From contig NZ_CP031557.1 of NCBI RefSeq assembly GCF_003403075.1, forward strand, positions 806,001 to 870,000: a DNA stretch of 64,000 nt, written 5' to 3'. Positions 37,987 to 46,328 of the stretch are shown here, piece after piece (the stretch's first letter is position 1; each line of letters begins with the position of its first letter). A program made the position numbers and the translations under genes. The stretch comes from Flavobacterium psychrotrophum (GTDB lineage Bacteria > Bacteroidota > Bacteroidia > Flavobacteriales > Flavobacteriaceae). Below the pieces are notes generated by a model, which saw only the letters and a program-made list of their open reading frames with translations, searched no databases and was not told the DNA's origin.

Positions 37987-38378
37987 TGAGGGTAAGAAGA
38001 AATAAACGCTTTCATGCAGAGATCGCCGCCAGTGCGCTGAGCGATATCATGTTCTTTTTGCTGTTGTTCTTCCTTATCATATCTACGCTGGCTAATCCTA
38101 ACGTTATCGACCTGAACCTGCCTAAGGCAGATTCTACTAAAACTACAGATAAAGCGCACATAACGGTATCTGTAACGGCCGATAAAAAGTATTTTATAGA
38201 CAAGCAGCAGGTAGCGCTGGAAGAACTCGAAGGGCAACTGATGGCTAAACTGGGTACCACTAAAGATAATGTGGTAATCGTGAGGCTGCCAAAAGAACTA
38301 CAGGTACAGGACATGGTAGATATATTACAGATAGGGCAAAGGAACAAGCTTAAGTTCTCTATTGCCACAACAAAATAA
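37986..38378 (+). CDS. exbD: ExbD/TolR family protein
   Basis: The 130-residue protein has one membrane helix, in which Asp20 (SALSDIMFFLLLFF) is the family's essential proton-binding residue. A periplasmic domain follows with VDLNLPKADS-like wording (NVIDLNLPKADS) and PKELQVQDMVDIL. It works with the ExbB-type protein in the same ion-driven motor. The ATG overlaps the upstream stop by one base. Confidence 0.9.
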   Translation: MRVRRNKRFHAEIAASALSDIMFFLLLFFLIISTLANPNVIDLNLPKADSTKTTDKAHITVSVTADKKYFIDKQQVALEELEGQLMAKLGTTKDNVVIVRLPKELQVQDMVDILQIGQRNKLKFSIATTK

Positions 38379-38382
38379 GTAT

Positions 38383-39288
38383 ATGGCGCCATTAACGGAA
38401 GAAGAAAAAAAGTCAATGATCAGTACCCTAACCGCATTTATTTTGCTGTTAGGCGTATTGTTCTTTGCTAAATATACCTCAAAAAATGAGCTTGTTGACC
38501 TTGAAGGCGGCGGCGGGGGTGGCGGTGTAACCGTTAACTTTGGCGACAGTGATGTAGGCTCAGGGTCCGACTTTACAAGCCAGGTACTTAACGTGCAGGA
38601 ACAAAAAGCTGTAAGGAAGCCTGCGGCGGCAGCACAGGAAGACGAGATAGTGTCCAGCGACCTTGATGATGCACCTGCTGTTGTAAATACCAAGCCTGTG
38701 GTAAAAAAAGAACCTAAAAAGGAAGATGTTAAGCCAAAGCCGGAACCTGTAAAAACACCTAGACCATCTAAATCTACTGATGATGCACTTGCTAACATGA
38801 TAAACGGCAACAGCAAAGGTGGCGATGGCGATGATGGCGTGGCAGGAAACAAAGGTAAAAGCAACGGAAGCATAAGTTCAGGCAGCTATAATGGCGACGG
38901 AGGTAGCGGCGGTGGTACCGGTGGCGGAAACGGCAGTGGTAATGGTACCGGTACAGGCCCGGGCAGCGGTAGCGGATCTGGAGGCGGAAGCGGCTCAGGT
39001 AATGGTACGGGTGTAGGTAATTATAAACTTGCCGGCCGTAAGGTAGTTACAAAGCCTGCCCCGAAATATACGTGTAATGAAGAGGGCATAGTCGTAGTTG
39101 CAATATCGGTAGATCAGTCCGGTAAAGTTATATCAGCAGCAGCAGGTGCCCGTGGTACTACAAACCCGGCGCGATGCCTGGCAGACCAGGCTGAAGCAGC
39201 AGCACGAAATACTAAGTTTGACAGTAACCCCAGTGCTGCAGAAAAGCAGTCCGGTACTATTGTATATAACTTTAAGTTGACGGATTAG
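38383..39288 (+). CDS. TonB-like energy transducer with Gly-rich linker
   Basis: The ATG at 38383, 4 bases after the exbD stop, gives 301 residues; an ATG at 38362 inside exbD would add seven. One membrane anchor (about residues 12-32) is followed by a seven-Gly run and a Pro/Lys-rich periplasmic stretch (KKEPKKEDVKPKPEPVKTP). A Gly/Ser/Asn low-complexity linker spans about residues 148-213. A folded C-terminal domain has PAPKYTCNEEGIVVVAISVD and ends IVYNFKLTD, as in TonB/TolA. The Pro-rich spacer and the exbB-exbD neighbours support a transducer role. Its partner receptors cannot be told. Confidence 0.82.
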   Translation: MAPLTEEEKKSMISTLTAFILLLGVLFFAKYTSKNELVDLEGGGGGGGVTVNFGDSDVGSGSDFTSQVLNVQEQKAVRKPAAAAQEDEIVSSDLDDAPAVVNTKPVVKKEPKKEDVKPKPEPVKTPRPSKSTDDALANMINGNSKGGDGDDGVAGNKGKSNGSISSGSYNGDGGSGGGTGGGNGSGNGTGTGPGSGSGSGGGSGSGNGTGVGNYKLAGRKVVTKPAPKYTCNEEGIVVVAISVDQSGKVISAAAGARGTTNPARCLADQAEAAARNTKFDSNPSAAEKQSGTIVYNFKLTD

Positions 39289-39315
39289 TGTTGTTGCCCA
39301 TCAACATATCAATAT

Positions 39316-39356
39316 AAAAACAGTCGCCCTGAATTTGTCTCAGGGCGACTGTTTTT
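39316..39356. terminator. Bidirectional terminator between tonB-like gene and trpA
   Basis: A perfect 17-bp stem (AAAAACAGTCGCCCTGA and its complement) with a 7-base loop has A-runs on one side and T-runs on the other. It can therefore stop transcription from both sides. It lies 27 bases after the tonB-like stop and well downstream of trpA. Confidence 0.9.
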
Positions 39357-39692
39357 GTTTTTATCGTTTCTTTCTTCACATTTTGTCAGTGGGTGAGGAA
39401 CGACCGCGGCAATCTAATTTATACTGAAAGATAGCTTCATTCCCTGAAATAAGGATGTCGCTTGAGACGCTTTTACCACGTGCTGTCATCGCGAGGAACG
39501 AAGCGATCTATCCTTAATGATTCAGGTACTATGTTATTAAAATGATTTCTTCATGCATTGTCATTGCGAACGCAGCGCAGCGGAGTGTAGCAATCTATTA
39601 ACCCCAACATAATTGTTTAGATCGCTTCGTACCTCGCGATGACGATGCGTGAAGAGAGTCATCTGCCAAATCCGTGTTACCAGCATTTCATA
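39357..39692. other. Gene-free stretch between tonB-like gene and trpA
   Basis: No gene is visible. It holds the inverted repeat at 39485-39643 and related words such as CATTGCGAACGCAGCGCAGC (39560-39579). The convergent genes on both sides need no promoter here. Confidence 0.6.
39485..39643. repeat. Inverted repeat with 25-bp arms (GTCATCGCGAGG type)
   Basis: The left arm (39485-39509, starting GTCATCGCGAGGAACGAAGC) and right arm (39619-39643) match at 24 of 25 positions when inverted. The sequence belongs to the widespread 'GTCATTGCGAGGAACGAAGCAATCT' class of dispersed intergenic repeats. Degenerate words of the same class lie inside the loop. Confidence 0.8.
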
Positions 39693-40439
39693 TTACATCA
39701 CCCCCCTCAAAAACTCCTTTTCTCCACCAACCTTTACAGCCTTTAAATAAGCTGTGCCTACAATAACACCATCTACACTCTCAAAAGCAGTTTCCTTTTT
39801 GGCTTTACTGTCAATGCCAAAGCCGATAAATAATGGTGTATCTCCGCAAAGCTGCTTTAGTTCGGCGTAACGGGTACTCAGAGCGCCGCTAATGGCATAT
39901 CCCTGCCCGGTAATGCTGTTTTGCCCTACCAGGTACACAAAGCTGTTAGCGCACGCCTTTGCGGTTTGCTCTACGCAGGCATCAGTAGTGAGGGGTGTAA
40001 TAAGGAACGTAACCGGAACACTATACTTTTCAAATGCTGCCTTATACTTAGTTTGGTATAGCTCCAGCGAAAGGTCAGGAAGTATCAGCGAGGCAATACC
40101 CAGATTTTGGCAACGGCTTAAAAAGGCATCAAGGCCAAATTGCAATACAGGGTTAAGGTAACCCATTAATACTAACGGAATGTGTATTTCATCTTTTGCG
40201 GCTTCAAGCTGTTGCAGCAGAAGTTCTAATTTCATGCCGTTTTGCAGGGCAATGGTACTGGTTTCCTGTATCACAGGGCCATCTGCCATTGGGTCACTAA
40301 AGGGGATGCCTACCTCGGCAAAGTCTACGCCCAGTTCCTGTAGTTGCAGCAATTGTGGTACAAGGCTGTCAATTTCCGGGTAACCGGCAGTTACAAAAAT
40401 ACTGACCTGCTTTTTATCTTTTTTAAACGGATTGTTCAT
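39693..40439 (-). CDS. trpA: Tryptophan synthase alpha chain
   Basis: The 248-residue TIM-barrel subunit cleaves indole-3-glycerol phosphate to indole and glyceraldehyde-3-phosphate. The catalytic residues are Glu42 ([11 protein letters not shown]) and Asp53 (MADGP). It is the last gene of the trp operon, and its start overlaps the trpB stop by 4 bases (ATGA), matching the need for equal amounts of the two subunits. The barrel is slightly shorter than the E. coli enzyme (268). Confidence 0.97.
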   Translation of the reverse strand: MNNPFKKDKKQVSIFVTAGYPEIDSLVPQLLQLQELGVDFAEVGIPFSDPMADGPVIQETSTIALQNGMKLELLLQQLEAAKDEIHIPLVLMGYLNPVLQFGLDAFLSRCQNLGIASLILPDLSLELYQTKYKAAFEKYSVPVTFLITPLTTDACVEQTAKACANSFVYLVGQNSITGQGYAISGALSTRYAELKQLCGDTPLFIGFGIDSKAKKETAFESVDGVIVGTAYLKAVKVGGEKEFLRGVM

Positions 40440-41626
40440 AGGTTGGGGAATTTTTCCATGTAGGTGTTCATGTCTTTATCGCCGCGTCCACTAAGGTTTA
40501 CCACGATTACATCATTTTTTTTAAGTTCAATTTTAGCCAGAGCCGAAAGCGCGTGCGCACTTTCTAAAGCCGGTATTATGCCTTCAAGCTGCGAAAGTTC
40601 GAGCGCACTTTGTAGGGCTTCGTCATCGGTAATAGGTATGGCTTTTGCCCGCCCGGTTGCAATGGTATGCGCGTGTAACGGCCCAATGCCCGGATAATCA
40701 AGCCCCGCCGAAATAGAGTGCGGCTCGGTTACCTGCCCGTCGGCATCCTGCATTAACAATGTTAGGCTGCCGTGCAAAACGCCCGGCGTACCCAATACAC
40801 TCGTTGCCGCCGACTTGCCTGAATCTATACCGTGACCGGCGGCCTCTACAGCGATAAGTTCAACATCGGGATTATCGTAAAACTGGTAAAAAGCCCCGGC
40901 GGCATTGCTGCCCCCGCCCACACAGGCCACTACCTTATCTGGTGCAGACTTGCCTGTTTTCTCAAACAGTTGTTTCTCAATTTCCTTAGAAATAACCGAC
41001 TGGAAATAGGCCACGATCTTAGGGTAAGGAGCAGGCCCCACCACGCTGCCTATCAGGTAGTACGAATCGGGGTGGTTTATCCAGTGCCGAATGGCCTCGT
41101 TAGTAGCATCCTTAAGTGTCTTGCTACCCGATGTTGCAGGGCGCACTTCTGCGCCAAGCATCTTCATGCGCTGTACGTTAGGTGCTTGGCGTTCAATGTC
41201 TTTTTCGCCCATGTACACTATGCAGTTCAGCCCCATGAGGGCGCAAACGGTAGCTGTTGCTACGCCATGCTGCCCTGCACCGGTTTCGGCAATAATATCG
41301 GTTTTACCCATGTGCTTGGCAAGCAGTATCTGGCCTACAGTATTATTCACTTTATGCGCGCCGGTATGGCACAGGTCTTCGCGTTTCAGGTAAATGTGGG
41401 CAGCATATTTATCAGATAATCTACCTGCATAATACAGCGGAGTAGGTCGCCCTACAAAGTCGCGCAGCAGGTTGGCATATTCGGTTTCAAAGGCTTCGGT
41501 AAAGCAGTAGCTGTTAAAGGCAGCGTCGAGTTCCTCAACATTTGGGCGCAACAATTCCGGTACATACGCACCACCAAATTCACCGTAAAAGCCCAAGCTA
41601 TCTGTATCTAAATAAGATGTGTTCAT
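40436..41626 (-). CDS. trpB: Tryptophan synthase beta chain
   Basis: The 396-residue PLP enzyme joins indole and serine to give tryptophan. The PLP-binding lysine is Lys92 in [10 protein letters not shown]. The phosphate loop is [10 protein letters not shown] (near residue 236), and GRGDKD lies near the end. Indole arrives from TrpA through an internal tunnel. ATGA overlaps join it to trpF upstream and trpA downstream. Confidence 0.98.
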   Translation of the reverse strand: MNTSYLDTDSLGFYGEFGGAYVPELLRPNVEELDAAFNSYCFTEAFETEYANLLRDFVGRPTPLYYAGRLSDKYAAHIYLKREDLCHTGAHKVNNTVGQILLAKHMGKTDIIAETGAGQHGVATATVCALMGLNCIVYMGEKDIERQAPNVQRMKMLGAEVRPATSGSKTLKDATNEAIRHWINHPDSYYLIGSVVGPAPYPKIVAYFQSVISKEIEKQLFEKTGKSAPDKVVACVGGGSNAAGAFYQFYDNPDVELIAVEAAGHGIDSGKSAATSVLGTPGVLHGSLTLLMQDADGQVTEPHSISAGLDYPGIGPLHAHTIATGRAKAIPITDDEALQSALELSQLEGIIPALESAHALSALAKIELKKNDVIVVNLSGRGDKDMNTYMEKFPNL

Positions 41627-42222
41627 AATTCAATATTTTTTAAGAAGTTGGCAAGTTTTGCCACATCTTTTATTTTGGGTTCAATTTCAAAACGGCTGTT
41701 AAGGTCATAACCCGCTAATTTTGGATGCGGAAAATTTTTCAATGCTTCAGCGGAATCAGGCCCTATGCCGCCACTCAAAATAAACGGAGTATCTCCATTA
41801 TAATCTTGCAAAACCTGCCAGTTAAAAGCCGTGCCTGTGCCGCCGTGCTGCTCGCTTTTGGTATCGAATAAAAAGTAATCGGCCAGGGTTTCATAGGTTT
41901 CGGTTGCTTCTAAATCTTTTGCATCGGCTATCCCAAAAACCTTAATAATTTCGATCCCTTTCGGCAATTGCCTTATATATTCAGGCGATTCACTGCCGTG
42001 AAGTTGTACCGTATCAAGGCTATGTTTTTCAATCTGCTCATTCACATAATCCAGCGGTGCATTTACAAAAACACCTACCTTTTTTTTGGATGTAAGAAAA
42101 GTAGTATCGGTAAACCGTTTAGAGCCTTGGAAAAAGATAAAACCTACATGGCTTACCTCTGGCAATGCCGCTACAAGTTGGCTGCTTTCGTTTGCTGTCA
42201 AACCGCAGACCTTAATTATCAT
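41623..42222 (-). CDS. trpF: Phosphoribosylanthranilate isomerase
   Basis: The 199-residue TIM-barrel enzyme converts phosphoribosylanthranilate to CdRP. The catalytic pair is Cys6 (MIIKVCGLT) and Asp120 (YFLFDTK). It is encoded separately, not fused to trpC as in E. coli. ATGA overlaps connect it with trpC and trpB. Confidence 0.95.
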   Translation of the reverse strand: MIIKVCGLTANESSQLVAALPEVSHVGFIFFQGSKRFTDTTFLTSKKKVGVFVNAPLDYVNEQIEKHSLDTVQLHGSESPEYIRQLPKGIEIIKVFGIADAKDLEATETYETLADYFLFDTKSEQHGGTGTAFNWQVLQDYNGDTPFILSGGIGPDSAEALKNFPHPKLAGYDLNSRFEIEPKIKDVAKLANFLKNIEL

Positions 42223-42989
42223 GATTTTGTGCTTTTAACCAATGCGGCCAGATGCCCCTCGCGTAAAATGCTTTCGCCAATGAGTGTTCCGCCATAACCT
42301 GCTGCCATAACCGCTGCAATATCTTCTGGCGTTTTAATTCCCGATGCCGAAATAAGCGGTACGTTTTTCGGTAAAATTTTCACTAAGTCAAACGAATGCT
42401 GCAAACTGGTTTGTTGTGCCTTTAAGTCGCGGTTGTTTACGGCGATCAGGTCTACCTCGGCAGGAATAAAGCCGACTTCCTCAGCCGTGTGAACTTCATA
42501 CAAAACCTCTAAGCCTAAGTTACGGGCAACATTGGTAAGATAGGTCGCTTCCTCAGGCTGAAGAACCGCACCAATAAGCAGTACAGCATCGGCACCTATA
42601 GCTCTGGCTTCATACAATTGTATTTCGTTAATAATAAATTCCTTGCGAAGGAGTGGTAACGTAACGGCTTTTCGGGCTTCGATAATATCGTCAATGCTTC
42701 CTCCAAAATAGTCTTTATCTGTAAGAATAGAAATACCTGAAGCGCCGTTTTGTTCGTAGAATGTAGCCTGTTCCACTATATTCACATCGGTTTTAATTTT
42801 CCCCCCACTTGGCGATTTACGCTTTATTTCGGCTATGATACCAAAGCCCGCATCAAGAATATGCTGCTTTAGCGAAATGGTTTCACGACTAAAATTTTCG
42901 CTTTCGCGGAAGCTGCCAATACTGTGAGATTGCTGTAACAGTGCTACTTCCTTGCGCTTGTTTGCTATGATTTCGTCTAATACATTCAT
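42219..42989 (-). CDS. trpC: Indole-3-glycerol phosphate synthase
   Basis: The 256-residue TIM-barrel enzyme closes the indole ring. The signature IIAEIKRKSPSGG (about residues 51-63) holds the catalytic Glu and Lys. Later motifs are LLRKEFIINE and ASGIKTPEDI. ATGA overlaps connect it with trpD and trpF. Confidence 0.97.
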   Translation of the reverse strand: MNVLDEIIANKRKEVALLQQSHSIGSFRESENFSRETISLKQHILDAGFGIIAEIKRKSPSGGKIKTDVNIVEQATFYEQNGASGISILTDKDYFGGSIDDIIEARKAVTLPLLRKEFIINEIQLYEARAIGADAVLLIGAVLQPEEATYLTNVARNLGLEVLYEVHTAEEVGFIPAEVDLIAVNNRDLKAQQTSLQHSFDLVKILPKNVPLISASGIKTPEDIAAVMAAGYGGTLIGESILREGHLAALVKSTKS

Positions 42990-43969
42990 ACGGTTATCTT
43001 TTTAAGATGAGAGATTGCCTTGCCTGAAAGTACTGCTTCGTAGCCTTCGGCGAATGCCTGCTCAAAAGTTTTTTCGGGGCTGAAAGTCTGCAATGCCAAT
43101 GCTACGTTGCCCGCCAATACAATATTCTGTTGTTGTGTGCCTTTTCCTGAAAGTAGGTCAGTCAATATTTTAGCCGAAGCCTCCACGGTATCGCCACCTG
43201 ATATTTCGCTTAGCGTGATGCTTTGCTGTAACGGGTTACCGCCCAAAAGTTCGTCACGTTGCTGGCCTAAAATGCGGGTTACCCCAATAAAGGTCAGTTC
43301 GTCAAAGCCATCCATGCCGTGAAGTATCGTGAATTCTTTTCGCTCGTCTTTCAGAGCGTGCTGGTATTGCTTGGCAAGTTCGAGGGAGTACGTTCCCGTC
43401 AACTGATGCGTGGGGTGGGCAGGGTTAACCAGTGGCCCCATGCTATTAAAAAATGTGGCGATGCCCAAAGCCTTGCGCAATGGTGCCACAGCCTTAAGCG
43501 CAGGGTGAAAGAGTGGCGCGTGCATAAAGCAGATGTTGGCATCGTCAAGCTGTTGTTTCAGGCTGTCGCGGTTGTTTGTAAAGGTATAGCCAAGCGATTC
43601 CAACACGTTGCTTGACCCGCACAGCGAACTCACGCCATAATTACCGTGTTTCACCACCTTGTAACCCAAGCTCGCCAGTACAAAAGCGGTACAGGTAGAA
43701 ATGTTAAACGTGTTCTTGCCATCGCCACCGGTACCACATACATCAATGCTGTTGCCCACATCAAACTTCATGGGCAGGGCAAGCTCCAGTAATGCTTCCC
43801 GAAAGCCCATAAGCTCGTCGAGTTGCAGTCCGCGCATTTGTATGGCAGTCATAATCGCAACGGTTTGCGAATCATTGCTCTCGCCATTGCCTATGCTTAG
43901 CATGCACTGGCGCGCCTCGGCTTTACTAAGGGGTGCACGGGATATTATTTTTTCGAGTATTTGTTTCAT
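42986..43969 (-). CDS. trpD: Anthranilate phosphoribosyltransferase
   Basis: From the ATG at 43969 the enzyme has 327 residues; an ATG at 43984 would add five. It transfers phosphoribose from PRPP to anthranilate. The family motifs VCGTGGDGKNTFN and KHGNYGVSS bind PRPP and anthranilate. It is encoded apart from trpG, with 147 bases holding a repeat between them. Its end overlaps the trpC start by 4 bases. Confidence 0.96.
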   Translation of the reverse strand: MKQILEKIISRAPLSKAEARQCMLSIGNGESNDSQTVAIMTAIQMRGLQLDELMGFREALLELALPMKFDVGNSIDVCGTGGDGKNTFNISTCTAFVLASLGYKVVKHGNYGVSSLCGSSNVLESLGYTFTNNRDSLKQQLDDANICFMHAPLFHPALKAVAPLRKALGIATFFNSMGPLVNPAHPTHQLTGTYSLELAKQYQHALKDERKEFTILHGMDGFDELTFIGVTRILGQQRDELLGGNPLQQSITLSEISGGDTVEASAKILTDLLSGKGTQQQNIVLAGNVALALQTFSPEKTFEQAFAEGYEAVLSGKAISHLKKITV

Positions 43970-43976
43970 TTTTGTG

Positions 43977-44108
43977 TATCGCAAAGTTTCAGAAAGTAGG
44001 CACTAAGTTTCACAAAGCTTTTATTTCTTATTTATCTTAATCAGCAAAGTTTCACAAAGGGAAATTCTTAGCGTTTCTTAGTGCGCTCTTAGTGGTCCTT
44101 TGCGAAAT
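43977..44108. repeat. Imperfect inverted repeat inside the trp operon
   Basis: The left half begins ATCGCAAAGTTTC and contains GGCACTAAG. The right half contains CTTAGTGCGC and ends CCTTTGCGAAAT. Inverted, they match in blocks (CGCAAAG, GCACTAAG) with gaps. It is the same 'cgcaaag...cactaag' repeat type as at 27219. Here it is transcribed between trpG and trpD and would form a long RNA hairpin. Confidence 0.65.
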
Positions 44109-44116
44109 AGCCTAAT

Positions 44117-44707
44117 TTAAAATGTGTCGTTTAAAACGACAAAAGGCTCTCGTATCCAGTTCTCTATCATCGTCCTTCCCTGTGGTGTCAATACCGATTC
44201 GGGGTGAAATTGCACGCCGCTTGTAGGATGACTCGTGTGGCGCAATGCCATTACGATACCGTCTTCGGTTTGGGCGGTTATTTTCAGAAACGGACTGCCG
44301 TTTGGCGTAATCTTCCAGCTGTGGTAGCGGCCTACGGGCAATGTTTGGGGCAGGCCTTCAAATAAAGGGTCATCGGTTAATATGATCATATCGGTAGCTT
44401 TACCATGTACGGGGGCAGGGCACTGCTCCAGGGTTCCGCCAAAAACCTCGGCTATGGCCTGGTGCCCAAGGCATACGCCCAGCATCTTTTTTTGTCCGGA
44501 ATAGCGGCGTATTACTTCCAGCAGTTCGCCTGCCTCACTGGGTATACCCGGGCCGGGAGAGAGCAGTATGGCATCGCAGGTGTCAAGCTCATCATAATCT
44601 ATTTCATTATTGCGTTGCACTATTACCTCTACATTATCTGTTTCTCGCACATAGCGCACCAGGTTGTATACAAAGGAGTCGAAATTATCTATTATACCTA
44701 TTTTCAT
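44117..44707 (-). CDS. trpG: Anthranilate synthase glutaminase subunit
   Basis: The 196-residue class I glutamine amidotransferase supplies ammonia to TrpE. The nucleophile is Cys79 in MLGVCLGHQ, and the His/Glu pair lies in VQFHPESVLTPQG. The LSPGPGIP oxyanion motif is near residue 49. It lies 29 bases after trpE and is followed by a transcribed repeat before trpD. A p-aminobenzoate role is possible for such proteins, but the operon points to tryptophan. Confidence 0.95.
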   Translation of the reverse strand: MKIGIIDNFDSFVYNLVRYVRETDNVEVIVQRNNEIDYDELDTCDAILLSPGPGIPSEAGELLEVIRRYSGQKKMLGVCLGHQAIAEVFGGTLEQCPAPVHGKATDMIILTDDPLFEGLPQTLPVGRYHSWKITPNGSPFLKITAQTEDGIVMALRHTSHPTSGVQFHPESVLTPQGRTMIENWIREPFVVLNDTF

Positions 44708-44736
44708 TTTAGTTGTAAAGTCTTAAAGTTGTAATG

Positions 44737-46122
44737 TTATAAAGTTTGGGCAGCAGCGGCAGATACAGCACGGCGCACGGCTCCGAGTTTGTTATTTACT
44801 TCCTGCAATTCATTTTCGGGTACAGAATCCAGTACTATACCGGCGCCGGCACGGTAATGCAACTCGTTATTTTTACTGAAAATACTGCGGATAACGATGG
44901 CAAGGTTCATGTTTCCATCTGTACTTAGAAAGCCTATGGCACCGCCGTAATATCCGCGCGGTGTGCTTTCATACCTGCTTATCAGTTCCAGCGCATTGGG
45001 CTTGGGAGTACCTGAAAGCGTTCCTGCCGGGAAGGTTCCTGAGAACAATGGCAGCGCGTTATTATCTTTCTGTACCTGACCGATTACCTTACTTACTAAG
45101 TGAATGACATGCGAAAAATGCTGCACTTCTTTGTAACTGGCTATCTGTACATCAGTACAAAAACGGCTCAGGTCGTTACGGGCAAGGTCAACCAGCATGG
45201 TATGTTCGGCATTCTCTTTTTCGTCGTTTATCAGGGCTTCGGTATTGCGCATGTCTTGCGCGGCATTACCGGTTTTACGTACGGTTCCTGCAATGGGGTG
45301 TATACTGGCCGTGCCATTACTAAGGCTTATCTGGGTTTCGGGGCTGCTGCCCATAATGCGGTAACTTTCCATATCGGCATAAAACAGGTAAGGGGAGGGG
45401 TTTAGCCTTCGCAGTTGTCTGTACACCTGAAAGTCATCGCCAAAAAATGGCTGCATAAATGGCCGTGATACCACAAGCTGAAATACATCGCCCCTGTAAA
45501 TATGTTTTTTCGCATTACCTACTAAATCAAGAAAATCATCATTGGTTAGGGGAGAGGTTTCTGCACCTTTTACCTCAAAAGGCAACAAGGTAAAAGTCTG
45601 CCTGCGTAGTAGTGCTTCAAAGTCGGTATCGGGCAGCGTTTCTTCAGTTAAAGAATTGCGTAAAATCAGTCCGGTATCATGAAAATGATCGAGTACTATG
45701 AGGTATTCAAACAGTATGAACTGTGCCAACGGGAGTCCGGTCAAGTCTTCTTTAGCAGCCGTTACCGGTTCTTCAAAATGAGCATATTCAAAACTAAAAT
45801 AGCTTAAAAAAGCATTATGGTTTTGCGGGTTTTCAAAGTTGTATTCCGCAATAATTTGCTGTATCTGGTTGGTAACTTTCTTGCGGTTTATTACAGGCCG
45901 AGTGCTGCGTGTACCTGCAACTTCAATGACAATATTATCTGCATATACGCTAATCTCTATCAATGGATTAAGACCAATGTATGAGGTGCTGTCAGCACGG
46001 GAGTGGTAGTCATTACCCTCTAGCAGGCAGGGCTTTCGGTAGTGGTGACGCAGGCCAAGATACAGTCCAACAGGAGTGTAAAGGTCGGCGTTAAAATTAT
46101 ATGTTTGGGTGTATATTTTCAT
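44737..46122 (-). CDS. trpE: Anthranilate synthase component I
   Basis: From the ATG at 46122 the protein has 461 residues; an ATG at 46164 lies inside the attenuator hairpin and is rejected. It makes anthranilate from chorismate using ammonia from TrpG. Chorismate-binding motifs are clear: PSPYLFYADM, PIAGTVRKTG, DLARNDLSRFC and GTLSGTPKPNALELI. At the position of the Trp feedback motif LLES it reads LLEGND, with Gly36 in place of Ser. Expression is predicted to be controlled by the leader peptide and terminator just upstream. Confidence 0.96.
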   Translation of the reverse strand: MKIYTQTYNFNADLYTPVGLYLGLRHHYRKPCLLEGNDYHSRADSTSYIGLNPLIEISVYADNIVIEVAGTRSTRPVINRKKVTNQIQQIIAEYNFENPQNHNAFLSYFSFEYAHFEEPVTAAKEDLTGLPLAQFILFEYLIVLDHFHDTGLILRNSLTEETLPDTDFEALLRRQTFTLLPFEVKGAETSPLTNDDFLDLVGNAKKHIYRGDVFQLVVSRPFMQPFFGDDFQVYRQLRRLNPSPYLFYADMESYRIMGSSPETQISLSNGTASIHPIAGTVRKTGNAAQDMRNTEALINDEKENAEHTMLVDLARNDLSRFCTDVQIASYKEVQHFSHVIHLVSKVIGQVQKDNNALPLFSGTFPAGTLSGTPKPNALELISRYESTPRGYYGGAIGFLSTDGNMNLAIVIRSIFSKNNELHYRAGAGIVLDSVPENELQEVNNKLGAVRRAVSAAAAQTL

Positions 46123-46137
46123 TTCAAATTTGGGTAT

Positions 46138-46169
46138 AAAAAAACGGCTTGCCAAATGTGACAAGCCGT
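46138..46169 (-). terminator. Attenuator terminator upstream of trpE
   Basis: On the minus strand an 8-bp stem (ACGGCTTG / CAAGCCGT) with a 10-base loop is followed by seven T, ending 15 bases before the trpE ATG. A terminator at this place, downstream of a Trp-rich leader ORF and before the first structural gene, is the classic attenuator position. The segment ACGGTTGCC at the end of the leader ORF (46201-46209) can pair with the 3' arm instead (one bulge), which would block the terminator. Confidence 0.88.
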
Positions 46170-46197
46170 GTATACGTTATATAGAGTATATGCGTGT

Positions 46198-46266
46198 TTA
46201 GGCAACCGTCACTGAAGTGTGAAAGTGCCACCACCAAAATTTGTTTGCTGTAGTTGAAGTAATCAT
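46198..46266 (-). CDS. trpL: trp operon leader peptide with three consecutive Trp codons
   Basis: This 22-codon ORF begins ATG at 46266 and ends TAA at 46198. Its peptide starts MITSTTANK, has the core FWWWHFH with three consecutive TGG codons (46228-46236), and ends TSVTVA. Three Trp codons in a row in a 22-residue ORF just upstream of trpE are very unlikely by chance. When charged tRNA-Trp is scarce the ribosome should stall at 46228-46236, leaving 46201-46209 free to pair with the 3' arm of the terminator. When Trp is plentiful the ribosome reaches the stop codon, covers that segment, and the terminator forms. This mechanism is inferred from geometry; the ORF itself is seen directly. Confidence 0.9.
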   Translation of the reverse strand: MITSTTANKFWWWHFHTSVTVA

Positions 46267-46270
46267 AACT

Positions 46271-46302
46271 CAAATGTATGAAAGTGTTTTTTAATGGGCA
46301 AA
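46271..46302 (-). promoter_or_regulatory. trp operon promoter (Bacteroidota type)
   Basis: On the minus strand TTTG (46302-46299) and TACATTTG (46278-46271) are separated by exactly 20 bases, an exact match to the TTTG / TAnnTTTG consensus. The -7 box ends only 4 bases before the leader ATG at 46266. Transcription should therefore begin at or within a few bases of that ATG, giving a leaderless or nearly leaderless leader peptide. Confidence 0.82.
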
Positions 46303-46328
46303 CTTTTTTGCATTTGTTTATTTGGAGA

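Noticed and set aside
38325..38873. 182-codon minus-strand frame opposite the TonB-like gene
   Set aside because: It is the shadow of the Gly- and Pro-rich codons of the TonB-like gene; its Pro/Ser-rich low-complexity product has no family features.
46123..46164. Longer trpE start at 46164
   Set aside because: These 14 extra codons would be translated from the attenuator hairpin and its U-tract, and they do not resemble the TrpE N-terminus.
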